Positions 25,955-35,447 of a stretch of DNA of 64,000 nt are shown piece by piece. Source of the DNA: Halomonas socia (lineage in GTDB: Bacteria > Pseudomonadota > Gammaproteobacteria > Pseudomonadales > Halomonadaceae); NCBI RefSeq assembly GCF_010977575.1, contig NZ_CP048812.1, positions 1,240,001-1,304,000 of the forward strand. Reading direction: 5' to 3'. The notes under the pieces were generated by a model. It was given only the letters and a program-made list of their open reading frames with translations, searched no databases and was not told the origin of the DNA. The position numbers were made by a program, and so were the translations under genes. Position 1 is the stretch's first letter; the number at the start of each line of letters is the position of its first letter.

Positions 25955-27538
25955 ATGACGTTCAACAAGACCCTGCTAGCCACCGCCGTGATCGGCGCCC
26001 TGCTGGCCTCCACGGCTCACGCCGAGACGCTGCGCTGGACCCGCTCCGCCGACAGTCTGACCATGGATCCGCACTCCCAGAACGAAGGGCCGACCCACTC
26101 GGTCAACCACCAGATCTTTGACACCCTGCTCTACCAGGACATGGACGTGGAGTATCAGCCTGGCCTGGCCACCGACTGGTACGTTCACGAGGATGATCCC
26201 AGCGTCTGGGTATTCGAGATTCGCGAGGGGGTGACCTTCCACGAGGGCCAGGCGCTGACCGCCGACGACGTGGTCTTCTCGCTCAACCGCGCGCGCCACG
26301 AGCATGCCGACATGCGCGGCCTGCTGACGTCGATCGTCGAGGTGCGTGCCGCCGACGACTTCACCGTGGAAGTGGTCACCGACGGCCCCAACCCGCTGCT
26401 GCCCAACAACCTCACCAACCTGTTCATCATGAGCCGCGAGTGGGCCGAGGAGCACGGCGTCGAGGATCCGCAGAACTACGCCGCCGGCGAAGAGACCCAT
26501 GCCGTGCGCAACGCCAACGGCACCGGGCCGTTCCGCGTCGAGAGCCGCGAGCCGGATGTGCGTACCGTGTTCGTGCGTAACGACGACTACTGGGGCATCG
26601 ACCACTACCCGATGGAGATCTCCGAACTGATCTTCACCCCCATCGAGTCCGCCTCGACCCGCGTTGCCGCGCTGCTCTCCGGTGAGGTCGACCTGCTCCA
26701 GGAGTCCCCGGTGCAGGACATCGAGCGCCTCGCCCAGGCCGATGGCATCAAGAACGAGCAGGGCGCCGAGAACCGCACCATCTTCCTCGGCATGCGCATG
26801 GACCTCGAGGTGCTCGACAGCGCCGACGTCGACAGCAACCCCTTCGCCGACCGCCGCGTGCGCGAGGCCATCAACCTCGCCGTGGATGCCACCACCATCC
26901 AGCGCTCGGTGATGCGCGGCAACTCCGAGCCCGCCGGGATGATCGCGCCGCCGTTCGTCAACGGCTACAGCGAGGAGATGGACGAGGTGCTGCCGGCCGA
27001 CGTCGAGCGCGCCCAGGAACTGATGAGTGAAGCCGGCTACGGCGACGGCTTCCGCGTCACCCTCAACTGCTCGAACGACCGCTACGTCAACGACGAGCAG
27101 ATCTGCCAGGCAGTGGTCAGCATGCTGGCGCGCATCGGCATCACCGTCGACCTGGTGGCCCAGACCCGCTCACTGCACTTCGCCGAGATGGCCCGCGAGG
27201 AGTACGACTTCTACCTGCTGGGCTGGGGCGTGCCGACCATGGATTCGGAGTACGTCTTCAACTACCTCTACCACACCAAGGAGGAGGATCGCGGCAGCTG
27301 GAACTTCACCGGCTACTCCGACGAGCGGGTCGACGAGCTGACCGTGTCCATGGGCCAAGAGGTCGACGAGGAGGCGCGCAACGAGATGATTGCCGAGGCC
27401 TGGCAGATCGTCCACGACGAGACCCTCTATATCCCGATTCACCACCAGATGCTGACCTGGTCGATGCGTGACGATATCGACTTCCAGGTGCAGAGCGAAA
27501 ATACCCCGCACTTCAAGTACCTGCGATTCAATAACTAA
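25955..27538 (+). CDS. Peptide-type ABC transporter substrate-binding protein (SBP family 5)
   Basis: A 527-residue periplasmic binding protein with a Sec signal peptide (MTFNKTLLATAVIGALLAST, cleavage near AHA-ET). It begins the mature chain with LRWTRSADSLTMDPHSQNEG and has the DppA/OppA-family pattern WVFEIREGVTFHEGQALTAD (the family signature around FHxGxxLTADDV). Family members bind di- or oligopeptides, glutathione, opines or nickel; nothing here decides the ligand. It heads a five-gene operon with two permeases and two ATPases. The GAGGA upstream supports the ATG at 25955. It is placed unusually between phoR and the phoU end of the pst operon. Confidence 0.88.
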   Translation: MTFNKTLLATAVIGALLASTAHAETLRWTRSADSLTMDPHSQNEGPTHSVNHQIFDTLLYQDMDVEYQPGLATDWYVHEDDPSVWVFEIREGVTFHEGQALTADDVVFSLNRARHEHADMRGLLTSIVEVRAADDFTVEVVTDGPNPLLPNNLTNLFIMSREWAEEHGVEDPQNYAAGEETHAVRNANGTGPFRVESREPDVRTVFVRNDDYWGIDHYPMEISELIFTPIESASTRVAALLSGEVDLLQESPVQDIERLAQADGIKNEQGAENRTIFLGMRMDLEVLDSADVDSNPFADRRVREAINLAVDATTIQRSVMRGNSEPAGMIAPPFVNGYSEEMDEVLPADVERAQELMSEAGYGDGFRVTLNCSNDRYVNDEQICQAVVSMLARIGITVDLVAQTRSLHFAEMAREEYDFYLLGWGVPTMDSEYVFNYLYHTKEEDRGSWNFTGYSDERVDELTVSMGQEVDEEARNEMIAEAWQIVHDETLYIPIHHQMLTWSMRDDIDFQVQSENTPHFKYLRFNN

Positions 27539-27602
27539 GCCGTAACCCGTGCACAGCCCTCCGCGCGTTATCCTCGCGCGGGGGCTGCACCGTGGAGATC
27601 CC

Positions 27603-28583
27603 ATGCTGGCATTCCTGATCCAGCGCGTCCTCCAGGCCATCTTCGTGATGCTGGTGGTCGCGCTCATTGCGTTTTCGCTGTTCCACTACGTCGGCGACCC
27701 GGTCCTCAACATGGTCGGCCAGGAGGCCACCGAGGCTGATCGCGCTGAGCTGCGCGCGCGCCTCGGCCTCGACCAGCCGGTGCCGGTGCAGTTCTTCCAG
27801 TTCATCGCCAACGCCGCCCAGTTCGAGTTCGGCATCTCCTACCGTTCGGCGCGGCCGGTGACCGACCTGATCGTCGAGCGCCTGCCGGCGACCCTGGAGC
27901 TGGCCATCATCTCGGCCATCTTCGCGGTGGTGATGGGCATCGTGCTGGGCATCTATACCGCGCTCAACCGCGGCAACTGGCTGTCCAACTTCATCATGAC
28001 CGCCTCGCTGATCGGCGTGTCGCTGCCGACCTTCCTGATCGGCGTGCTGCTGATCTACGTGTTCGCCGTGGAGCTCGGCTGGCTGCCCGCCTTCGGTCGC
28101 GGCGAGACGGTACGCCTCGGCGACTGGTGGACCACCGGCCTGCTGACCACCAGCGGCCTGCGCTCGCTGATCCTGCCGGCGATCACCCTGGGGCTGTTCC
28201 AGCTGACCCTGATCATGCGCCTGGTGCGCGCCGAGATGCTCGAGGTACTGCGCGCCGACTACATCAAGTTCGCCCGCGCCCGGGGCCTGTCGAAGCGCGT
28301 GGTCAACCTGCGCCACGCGCTGAAGAACACCCTGATCCCGGTGATCACCATCATCGGTCTGCAACTGGGCACCATCATCGCCTTTGCCATCATCACCGAG
28401 ACGGTGTTCCAGTGGCCGGGGGTCGGGGCACTCTTCATCACCGCGGTGCGCTTCGTTGATATCCCGGTGATGGCCGCCTACCTGATGATGATCGCGCTGG
28501 TGTTCGTGGTCATCAACCTGATCGTCGACCTGCTCTACTACGCGGTGGACCCGCGCCTGCGCGTCCAGGGAGGTGCCAAATGA
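27603..28583 (+). CDS. Peptide-type ABC transporter permease (DppB-like)
   Basis: A 326-residue inner-membrane permease, usually six spans, of the DppB/OppB class. It starts MLAFLIQRVLQAIFVMLVVA, has the N-terminal domain RLGLDQPVPVQFFQF, and the coupling loop region DYIKFARARGLSKRVVNLRHALKN that contacts the ATPases. The ATG at 27603 has GGAG upstream; the longer open frame from 27549 lies within the gap after the binding-protein gene. It overlaps the next permease by ATGA. Confidence 0.9.
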   Translation: MLAFLIQRVLQAIFVMLVVALIAFSLFHYVGDPVLNMVGQEATEADRAELRARLGLDQPVPVQFFQFIANAAQFEFGISYRSARPVTDLIVERLPATLELAIISAIFAVVMGIVLGIYTALNRGNWLSNFIMTASLIGVSLPTFLIGVLLIYVFAVELGWLPAFGRGETVRLGDWWTTGLLTTSGLRSLILPAITLGLFQLTLIMRLVRAEMLEVLRADYIKFARARGLSKRVVNLRHALKNTLIPVITIIGLQLGTIIAFAIITETVFQWPGVGALFITAVRFVDIPVMAAYLMMIALVFVVINLIVDLLYYAVDPRLRVQGGAK

Positions 28584-29533
28584 GCGACACACGGCACACC
28601 ATCACGTCGCCACCCCGGCCCGGCAAGCTGCAACGCTTCCTCGCCAGCGACATCGTCTACTCCTGGAAGCACCAGCCGGTGGTGATACTCGCCACCCTGG
28701 TGACCCTGGTAATGTTCGCCGGCGCCCTGTTCGCGCCGTGGATCGCGCCGCAGAACCCCTTCGACCCGCGCCAGCTCGACCTGATCGACGCCTTCGCACC
28801 ACCGCTGACCACCTCGGACTTCACCGGCAACTTCTACCTGCTGGGCAGCGACAGCCAGGGCCGCGACGTCTTTTCGGCGATCCTCTACGGCTCGCGTATC
28901 TCGCTGCTGGTGGGCTTCGCCGCGGTGCTCTTCGCGCTGGTGCTGGGCACCGCCCTGGGCCTGATGGCCGGCTTCCGCGGCGGCTGGCGGGATGCCCTGA
29001 TCATGCGCATCGCCGACGTCCAGCTGACCTTCCCCTCGATTCTGATGGCACTGCTGATCTTCGGCGTGGTGCGCGGTTTCCTGCCGCGCTCGATGCACGC
29101 CGAGGTAGCGATCATCGTGCTGATCGTGGCCATCGGCCTCTCCGACTGGGTGCAGTACGCCCGCGCGGTGCGCGGCGCCACCCTGGTCGAGAAGGGCAAG
29201 GAGTACGTTCAGGCGGCGCGGGTGATCGGCCTGCCGGCGCGCAATATCCTGTTCCAGCACATCCTGCCCAACGTGATGCGACCGGTGCTGGTGATCGGCA
29301 CCATCGGCCTGGCGCTGGCGATCATCGCCGAAGCCACGCTGTCGTTCCTGGGGGTCGGCATGCCGGCCACCCAGCCGAGCCTGGGCACCCTGATCCGGGT
29401 CGGCCAGGACTACATGTTCTCCGGGGAGTGGTGGATCCTGCTGTTCCCCGGCCTGGCGCTGCTGATGCTGGCGCTTTCCGTCAACCTGCTCGGAGACTGG
29501 CTGCGTGATGTCCTCAACCCCAAGCTCAGATAG
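28580..29533 (+). CDS. Peptide-type ABC transporter permease (DppC-like)
   Basis: A 317-residue second permease of the system, DppC/OppC class. After a cytoplasmic start of about 30 residues it has a first membrane span (VVILATLVTLVMFAGALFAP), the LLGSDSQGRDVFSAILYGSR block characteristic of DppC/OppC, and the coupling loop around YVQAARVIGLPARNILFQH. It is translationally coupled to the permease before it (ATGA) and its last codons overlap the ATPase start. Confidence 0.9.
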   Translation: MSDTRHTITSPPRPGKLQRFLASDIVYSWKHQPVVILATLVTLVMFAGALFAPWIAPQNPFDPRQLDLIDAFAPPLTTSDFTGNFYLLGSDSQGRDVFSAILYGSRISLLVGFAAVLFALVLGTALGLMAGFRGGWRDALIMRIADVQLTFPSILMALLIFGVVRGFLPRSMHAEVAIIVLIVAIGLSDWVQYARAVRGATLVEKGKEYVQAARVIGLPARNILFQHILPNVMRPVLVIGTIGLALAIIAEATLSFLGVGMPATQPSLGTLIRVGQDYMFSGEWWILLFPGLALLMLALSVNLLGDWLRDVLNPKLR

Positions 29534-30557
29534 CCGCGACACGCCCACCGTGCCGGCGCTCAGCGTGCGCGAGCTGCGGGTCGAGTTCCCCACCCGCCAC
29601 GGCACTCTGGTGGCGCTCGACGACGTCAGCTTCGATATCGCCCCGGGCGAGATCCTCGGCGTGGTCGGCGAATCCGGGGCCGGCAAGTCGATGACCGGCA
29701 ACGCAGTGATCCAACTGCTCGAGCCGCCCGGCCGCATCGCCGGCGGCAAGGTCCTCCTCGGCACGCAGCGCATCGACGACCTCGACGAAGACGCCTTCGT
29801 GCCGCTGCGCGGCCGACATATCGGGATGATCTTCCAGGACCCGCTGACCAGCCTCAATCCGCTGTTCTCGGTGGGTGAGCAGCTGATCGAGACGATTCGT
29901 GCCCACCTGCCGATGAACCACAAGCAGGCCCGCGGTCGAGCCCTCGAGCTGTTGCATGAGGTGGGCATCCCGGCCCCGGAGAATCGTCTCGACGCCTACC
30001 CGCACCAGTTCTCCGGCGGCATGCGCCAGCGCGTGGTGATCGCCCTGGCACTGGCCGCCGAGCCCGAGCTGGTGATCGCCGACGAGCCCACCACGGCGCT
30101 GGACGTCTCGGTGCAGGCGCAGATCCTGGCGCTGCTCAAGCGGCTGTGCGCCGAGCGCGGCACCGCGGTGATGCTGGTCACCCACGACATGGGGGTGATC
30201 GCCGAGACCGCCGATCGGGTGGCGGTGATGTACGCCGGCCGGCTGATCGAGATCGGCCCGGTGAACGCGGTGATTCGCGACCCGCAGCACCCCTACACCC
30301 GCGGTCTGATGGCGTCGATCCCGGGCATCGAGACCTCCCGCGAGCGGCTCTACCAGATCGAGGGCGCCATGCCGCGGCTGGCGGCGATCCCTTCCGGCTG
30401 TGCCTTTAACCCGCGCTGCCCGCATGCCGCCGAGCGCTGCCGCCGCGAGCGACCCGACCTGCTGCCCGCCGGCACCAGCCGTGCCGCCTGCTGGCTGCAC
30501 GACCCCATTGATCCCGTCATTCCCGTTAGCGAGGAGGTCGTTGCCGATGGCCACTGA
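29508..30557 (+). CDS. Peptide-type ABC transporter ATP-binding protein (DppD-like)
   Basis: An ABC ATPase of about 349 residues with Walker [10 protein letters not shown], signature [15 protein letters not shown], Walker [13 protein letters not shown] and switch histidine MLVTHDMG. The C-terminal cysteine-containing segment [15 protein letters not shown] is typical of oligo/dipeptide ATPases that bind an Fe-S cluster or metal. Both GTG 29505 and ATG 29508 are possible starts; GGAG lies at 29492-29495. It overlaps the DppC-like gene by 26 bases and the next ATPase by 11. Confidence 0.9.
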   Translation: MSSTPSSDSRDTPTVPALSVRELRVEFPTRHGTLVALDDVSFDIAPGEILGVVGESGAGKSMTGNAVIQLLEPPGRIAGGKVLLGTQRIDDLDEDAFVPLRGRHIGMIFQDPLTSLNPLFSVGEQLIETIRAHLPMNHKQARGRALELLHEVGIPAPENRLDAYPHQFSGGMRQRVVIALALAAEPELVIADEPTTALDVSVQAQILALLKRLCAERGTAVMLVTHDMGVIAETADRVAVMYAGRLIEIGPVNAVIRDPQHPYTRGLMASIPGIETSRERLYQIEGAMPRLAAIPSGCAFNPRCPHAAERCRRERPDLLPAGTSRAACWLHDPIDPVIPVSEEVVADGH

Positions 30558-31581
30558 ATCACTGCCATCCGTCAAGGGCGGCGAGGTGCTGCTCGAAGCC
30601 CACGACCTGGCGCGTCACTTCGATGTCTCCAAGCCGTGGCTGAATCGCGTGTTGGAGCGCAGCGACAAGCTCACCCTGAAGGCGGTGGATGGCGTCAGCT
30701 TCGCCATCCGCCGCGGCGAGACCCTGGCGCTGGTGGGCGAGTCCGGCTGCGGCAAGTCCACCGTGGCGCGGCTGATCGTCGGCCTCTACGGCCTGACCCG
30801 GGGTCGGCTGCTATTCGACGGTGAGGACATCAGCAACCTGGTGAACCGTAGCGGCAAGCAGGCCGCGGCGGTGCGCAAGCGCTTCCAGATGATCTTCCAG
30901 GACCCCTACGCCAGCCTCAATCCGCTATGGCGGGTGGGCACCATCATCGGCGAGCCGCTGCGGGTGTTTCGCCCCGAGATGAGCGCCACCCAGCGCCGCA
31001 CCCGGGTCGGCGAGCTGCTCGAACAGGTCGGCCTTTCGGCAATGGATATCCATCGCTACCCGCATGAGTTCTCCGGCGGCCAGCGCCAACGCATCTCGAT
31101 TGCCCGGGCGCTGGCCAACGAGCCGGAGTTTATGGTCTGTGACGAGCCGACCTCGGCGCTGGACGTCTCGGTGCAGGCGCAGATCCTCAACCTGATGCGC
31201 GATCTGCAGCGCGAGTACGGCCTGACCTACTTGTTCATCAGCCACGACATGGCGGTGGTCAAGCACATGGCCGACCGCATCGCGGTGATGTACCTGGGGC
31301 ATATCGCCGAGATCGCCCCCGCCGAGCAGCTGTTCGCCACGCCGCGCCACCCCTACTCGCAGATGCTGCTGGCGGCGGTACCCACGCTGACCGGCATGGG
31401 CAAGCAGCGCAGCGTCATCAAGGGCGAGGTACCCAACCCGGTACATCCGCCCTCGGGCTGCGCCTTCCATCCGCGCTGCCCGAACGCCGATGCGCGCTGC
31501 GCGCGGGAGACGCCGACGCTGATCGCGCGTAGCGACGGCAGCGAAGTGGCCTGCCACGCCGTGGAGGAGGGACGGATCTGA
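30547..31581 (+). CDS. Peptide-type ABC transporter ATP-binding protein (DppF-like)
   Basis: A 344-residue ABC ATPase forming the heterodimeric motor with the preceding gene product. It shows Walker [11 protein letters not shown], the Q-loop [14 protein letters not shown], signature [15 protein letters not shown], Walker [13 protein letters not shown] and the C-terminal [15 protein letters not shown]. The ATG at 30547 follows GAGGAGG; the open frame begins earlier, inside the preceding gene. Its TGA stop directly abuts the TGA stop of the convergent cysZ, forming TGATCA, so there is no intergenic space for separate terminators. Confidence 0.9.
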   Translation: MATESLPSVKGGEVLLEAHDLARHFDVSKPWLNRVLERSDKLTLKAVDGVSFAIRRGETLALVGESGCGKSTVARLIVGLYGLTRGRLLFDGEDISNLVNRSGKQAAAVRKRFQMIFQDPYASLNPLWRVGTIIGEPLRVFRPEMSATQRRTRVGELLEQVGLSAMDIHRYPHEFSGGQRQRISIARALANEPEFMVCDEPTSALDVSVQAQILNLMRDLQREYGLTYLFISHDMAVVKHMADRIAVMYLGHIAEIAPAEQLFATPRHPYSQMLLAAVPTLTGMGKQRSVIKGEVPNPVHPPSGCAFHPRCPNADARCARETPTLIARSDGSEVACHAVEEGRI

Positions 31582-32307
31582 TCAGTCGGACTGGCCGCGG
31601 TAGTGCTGGTCCCACATCAGCACTGCGCCGGCCACGGCACCGGGCAGCAGCAGCAGGTTGGCCAGCGGCAGCCAGGTGATCAGCGTCACCAGGCCGCCGT
31701 AGCTGAGCGTCGGCCAGGGGCGCGCCCTGAGCCGGCGGCGCATGTCGGCGAAGGTGACCTTGTTGTTGTCCATCGGGTAGTCGAGGTAGGTGATCGCCAT
31801 CACCCAGGCCGAGAAGGCCGCCCACAGCAGCGGCGCCAGCACATTGAGCGCCGGGATCCAGCTGATCACCAGCAACAGCGCCAGCCGCGGCAGGATATAG
31901 CCCAGCTTGACCAGCTCGCGACCCAGTGCATCGACGCCGGTGCGCAGCAGGCCGCGATCGTCGAGGGGCTCCCGCTGACAGGCGACGATCTCCACCCTGG
32001 CCGCCAGAAAGCCGTAGAAGGGTGCGGCGATCAGGTGGGTGACCAGGGTAAAGGTGAAGAACACCATCAGCACCAGGGTCACCACGAACAGCGGCCAGAT
32101 CAGCCACTCCAGCCAGGCCAGCCAGCCCGGCACCATCGCCATCCAGCCCGCCAGCCAGCCGCCGAAGTGGCTGAGCACATAGTGCAGCATGGCGGCATAG
32201 ACCAGCAGGTTGACCGCCAGCGGCACGAACACGTAGCGCCGCAGCCCCGGCGAGTAGACCAGCCGGGTGCCGCGGGTCAAGGCATCGAGGGCCGACAGTG
32301 TTGCCAT
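31582..32307 (-). CDS. cysZ: Sulfate transporter CysZ (EI24 family)
   Basis: A 241-residue inner-membrane protein with several hydrophobic segments and the family blocks GTRLVYSPGLRRYVFVPLAVN, FYGFLAARVE and SYGGLVTLITWLPLANLLLLPGAVAGA. CysZ imports sulfate for cysteine synthesis. The ATG at 32307 overlaps the phoU stop by one base (TGATG), so it looks like the last gene of the pst-phoU operon and may respond to phosphate as well as sulfur supply. The open frame extends 47 codons into phoU; I consider that part non-coding. Confidence 0.88.
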   Translation of the reverse strand: MATLSALDALTRGTRLVYSPGLRRYVFVPLAVNLLVYAAMLHYVLSHFGGWLAGWMAMVPGWLAWLEWLIWPLFVVTLVLMVFFTFTLVTHLIAAPFYGFLAARVEIVACQREPLDDRGLLRTGVDALGRELVKLGYILPRLALLLVISWIPALNVLAPLLWAAFSAWVMAITYLDYPMDNNKVTFADMRRRLRARPWPTLSYGGLVTLITWLPLANLLLLPGAVAGAVLMWDQHYRGQSD

Positions 32308-33035
32308 CAACCGCGCCGCTTGATCGCTTCTTCGTCGAGCTCGTCGGGGTCGATATGCCGGATATCGAGCCCCTTGACCAGATAGACCACGTACTCGGCG
32401 AGGTTGTTGGCATGATCGCCGATGCGTTCCAGGGCGCGCAGGATCCACATCACGCTGAGCACCGAGGTGATCGAGCGAGGATCCTCCATCATGAAGGTCA
32501 TCAGCGAGCGCATGGCGGTGGTGTACTCGCTGTCCACCGCCTCGTCCTCGTGTACCACCTCGAGGGCCAGGTCGATATCGAAGCGGGCGAAGGCGGTCAG
32601 CGCATCGCGTACCATCTTGCGCACGTGCTCGCTGATATGGCGCACCTCGATAAACCCCTTGCTGCCATTGCCGGCCTCGGCCAGGCTCATGGCGTTACGG
32701 GCGATCTTGCTGGCCTCGTCGCCGATGCGCTCGAGATCCGAGGTAGCGCGGATCACCGCCAGTACCAGGCGCAGGTCGGAGGCCGCCGGCTGGCGCCGTG
32801 CCAGCACCCGGGTGCACTCGTCATCGATCTTGAGCTGCATGTCGTTGACCGCGTCGTCGTTGTCGCGGACCCGCTCGGCCAGCCGGCTGTCGCCGTCGAG
32901 TAGCGCGGTGACGGCGTCCTGGACCTGCTTCTCGACCAGCCCGCCCATCGCCATCAGATGGGTCTTGAGCTCTTCGAGCTCCTGGTTGAACTGCTTGGAG
33001 ATATGCTGACTGTGCGTATCGCTGGTGATATCCAT
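32307..33035 (-). CDS. phoU: Phosphate signalling regulator PhoU
   Basis: A 242-residue helical-bundle protein of two similar three-helix repeats. It links the Pst transporter to PhoR and holds PhoR in the inactive state when phosphate is plentiful. Family blocks are FNQELEELKTHLMAMGGLVE, the metal-binding-type acidic segments ATSDLERIGDEASKIARNA and LRALERIGDHANNLAEYVVY, which match the paired E-R-x-G-D motifs of PhoU. It starts 37 bases after pstB and overlaps cysZ. Confidence 0.96.
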   Translation of the reverse strand: MDITSDTHSQHISKQFNQELEELKTHLMAMGGLVEKQVQDAVTALLDGDSRLAERVRDNDDAVNDMQLKIDDECTRVLARRQPAASDLRLVLAVIRATSDLERIGDEASKIARNAMSLAEAGNGSKGFIEVRHISEHVRKMVRDALTAFARFDIDLALEVVHEDEAVDSEYTTAMRSLMTFMMEDPRSITSVLSVMWILRALERIGDHANNLAEYVVYLVKGLDIRHIDPDELDEEAIKRRG

Positions 33036-33072
33036 GCTGACTCTCCTGTTCGGCAGCGGCGGGAGCCTCGGC

Positions 33073-33894
33073 TCAGGCCATGCGGCCGGTGATGTAGTTT
33101 TCGGTGCGCGCCAGGCGCGGGTTGGTGAACAGTGCGTCGGTGGGCGCGTACTCGACCAGCTCGCCGCCGTGCAGGAAGGCGGTATAGTCCGAGACCCGCG
33201 CCGCCTGCTGCATGTTGTGGGTGACCAGCACCAGCGTCAGCTGCGATTTGAGGTTACGGATCAGCTCCTCGATCTTCAGCGTCGAGATCGGGTCCAGCGC
33301 CGATGCCGGTTCGTCGAGCAGCAGCACCTCGGGCTTGACCGCCAGGGTGCGGGCGATTACCAGGCGCTGCTGCTGGCCGCCGGACAGCGACCAGGCCGAG
33401 TCGCCGAGGCGCTCCTTGACCTCATCCCACAGTGCCGCCGAGCGCAGCGCCCACTCCACCACCTCGTCGCGCTGGCGCTTGCGCAGGCCGCCCTGCAGGC
33501 GCAGGCCGAAGGCGACGTTCTCGTAGATCGACATCGGGAAGGGATTGGGGGTCTGGAAGACCATCCCTACCCGCCGCCGCAGCTCGGCCACCGCCACCTC
33601 GGGGGCATGGATCTCCTGGCCCTCGAGGCGGATCGCGCCGCGTCGGCTGACCGTCTCGTTGAGATCGTGCAGCCGGTTCAAGGCGCGCAGCAGGGTCGAC
33701 TTGCCACAGCCCGACGGCCCGATAAAGGCCGTGACCCGATGCCGCGGCACGCGCAGCGTGAGATCGCTGAGCGCCGGGGTACCGGCATAGGCCAGGCTCA
33801 GCCCCTGGATTTCCAGGCAGCTGGCGTCAGGATCGATGTCGATCACCGCGTCGCGTCTTGCGATGGCGGCCGGGGTAGCGGGTTGCGCAAGCAC
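33073..33894 (-). CDS. pstB: Phosphate ABC transporter ATP-binding protein PstB
   Basis: A 273-residue ATPase driving high-affinity phosphate uptake. It has Walker [18 protein letters not shown] (the asparagine-rich RALNRLHDL is typical of PstB), signature [15 protein letters not shown], Walker [13 protein letters not shown] and the switch histidine LVTHNMQQA. The start appears to be the GTG at 33894, ten bases after AGGAGA. It lies 14 bases after pstA and 37 before phoU. Confidence 0.96.
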   Translation of the reverse strand: MLAQPATPAAIARRDAVIDIDPDASCLEIQGLSLAYAGTPALSDLTLRVPRHRVTAFIGPSGCGKSTLLRALNRLHDLNETVSRRGAIRLEGQEIHAPEVAVAELRRRVGMVFQTPNPFPMSIYENVAFGLRLQGGLRKRQRDEVVEWALRSAALWDEVKERLGDSAWSLSGGQQQRLVIARTLAVKPEVLLLDEPASALDPISTLKIEELIRNLKSQLTLVLVTHNMQQAARVSDYTAFLHGGELVEYAPTDALFTNPRLARTENYITGRMA

Positions 33895-33908
33895 AGCTCT
33901 CGGATCTC

Positions 33909-35447
33909 CTAGCGTGGCAGCGCGCCATGACGCGCCTTGAGATGATGCCGCATGAAGATTGCAGTCAGGTTAAGCACCAGAATCACCACCACCAGCAACA
34001 GCGCCGTGGCGTACACCAGCGGCAGCGCTGCCTCGACATCGCCGCTGTGAAAGCCAACGTCGAAGATATGGTAGCCAAGGTGCATGAACTTGCGTTCAAG
34101 ATGCAGGAACGGAAACTCGCCGTCTAGCGGTACCTGAGGCGCCAGCTTGGCCACCCCCACCAGCATCAGCGGCGCCACCTCTCCGGCGGCCCGCGCCACC
34201 GCCAGGATCATCCCGGTGAGCATCGCCGGCAGCGCCATCGGCACCACCACCCGGCGCAGCGTCTCGAGCCGCGTGGCGCCCAGCGCCAGGGCGCCTTCGC
34301 GCTGATGGTCGGGAATCCGCGCCAGGCCCTCCTCGGTGGCCACGATCACCACCGGCAGGGTGAGCAGCGCCAGGGTCAGCGAGGCCCACAGCAGCCCGCC
34401 GGTGCCGAAGGTCGGCGACGGCAGCTGGTCGCTGAAAAACCACTCGTCGAGGCTGCCGCCGATGCCGTAGACGAAGACCCCGAGGCCGAATACGCCATAG
34501 ACGATCGACGGCACCCCGGCGAGGTTGCGCACGCTGATGCGCACCAGTCGCGTCAACCGGCCCTGGTGGGCGATCTCGTTGAGGTAGATGGCCGCCAGCA
34601 CGCCGAATGGCGCCACCAGCAGCGACATCAGCAGCACCATCAGCACGGTGCCGAAGATCGCCGGCCAGACCCCGCCGGCGGTGTTGGCGGCCCGCGGCCC
34701 CTCGCTGAGAAAACGCCACGCCCGCTCGCCCCAGGCGCCGAGCTTGGCCGGCAGCGACATGGCGTTGGGACGCTGCAGCGCCAGCACCTCCTCCAGCGGC
34801 AGCGCCAGGCGCTCACCCGCGACGCTCTCCAGCACTACCCGGTCGCGGGCCATGCGCGCCTGCAGCGCCAGCACCTCGGCGTTGGCCGCGGCCAGCTCGT
34901 CCTCGAGCCGAGCCCGGCTGGCAACATCCTGCTCGGCGGACAACGCTCGTACTCGCGGCATCACCTCCTCCTGGCGCAGCGCATCGCGCGCCTCACGCAA
35001 CCGCGCCAGACGCGTCAGGCGTTCATCGAGCGCCGTCCAACGCGCCGCCTCGTCGTCGATGTCGAGGGCCACGCCATCCTCCTCGAGACCCACCACCCGA
35101 CCGATGAAGTCGCCCCAGCGGCGGCGCTCGACAATCACCAGCTCCGCCGGACGCTGCTGGTCGACGATGCGCGCCACCTCGACCCAGCGCCAGGGCGTGC
35201 CCAGCCACTCGCGGTTGCCGGTGTGATAGAGCCGCTCGACTCCCTCGGCGCTGCGCTCCTCGCGCCCGGGGCGAGCGGCGAAGCGGCTGCCGTCGTCGAG
35301 CTCGACCTGGACCAGCTCCCCAGGCCAGAAGTGCGCCAGCCCGCGGCCCGCCAGCAGCGCCAGCAGTGCCACCAGCAGCAGCAGCGACAACGCCACGCTG
35401 CCGGCCGCCAGCCATGCCCAGGGGCCTTCGCCACGCGCCAGCCTCAT
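33909..35447 (-). CDS. pstA: Phosphate ABC transporter permease PstA with a large periplasmic insertion
   Basis: A 512-residue permease, much longer than E. coli PstA (about 296). After the first span (about residues 13-33) comes a soluble region of roughly 215 residues with an alpha-helical, Glu/Arg/Ala-rich stretch (about 138-205) that should form a coiled coil. The permease core begins near residue 258 ([20 protein letters not shown]), with the coupling loop [20 protein letters not shown]. The ATG at 35447 sits in an ATGA overlap with pstC. Pseudomonas PstA is similarly long, so the insertion is a group feature, but its function is unknown. Confidence 0.93.
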   Translation of the reverse strand: MRLARGEGPWAWLAAGSVALSLLLLVALLALLAGRGLAHFWPGELVQVELDDGSRFAARPGREERSAEGVERLYHTGNREWLGTPWRWVEVARIVDQQRPAELVIVERRRWGDFIGRVVGLEEDGVALDIDDEAARWTALDERLTRLARLREARDALRQEEVMPRVRALSAEQDVASRARLEDELAAANAEVLALQARMARDRVVLESVAGERLALPLEEVLALQRPNAMSLPAKLGAWGERAWRFLSEGPRAANTAGGVWPAIFGTVLMVLLMSLLVAPFGVLAAIYLNEIAHQGRLTRLVRISVRNLAGVPSIVYGVFGLGVFVYGIGGSLDEWFFSDQLPSPTFGTGGLLWASLTLALLTLPVVIVATEEGLARIPDHQREGALALGATRLETLRRVVVPMALPAMLTGMILAVARAAGEVAPLMLVGVAKLAPQVPLDGEFPFLHLERKFMHLGYHIFDVGFHSGDVEAALPLVYATALLLVVVILVLNLTAIFMRHHLKARHGALPR

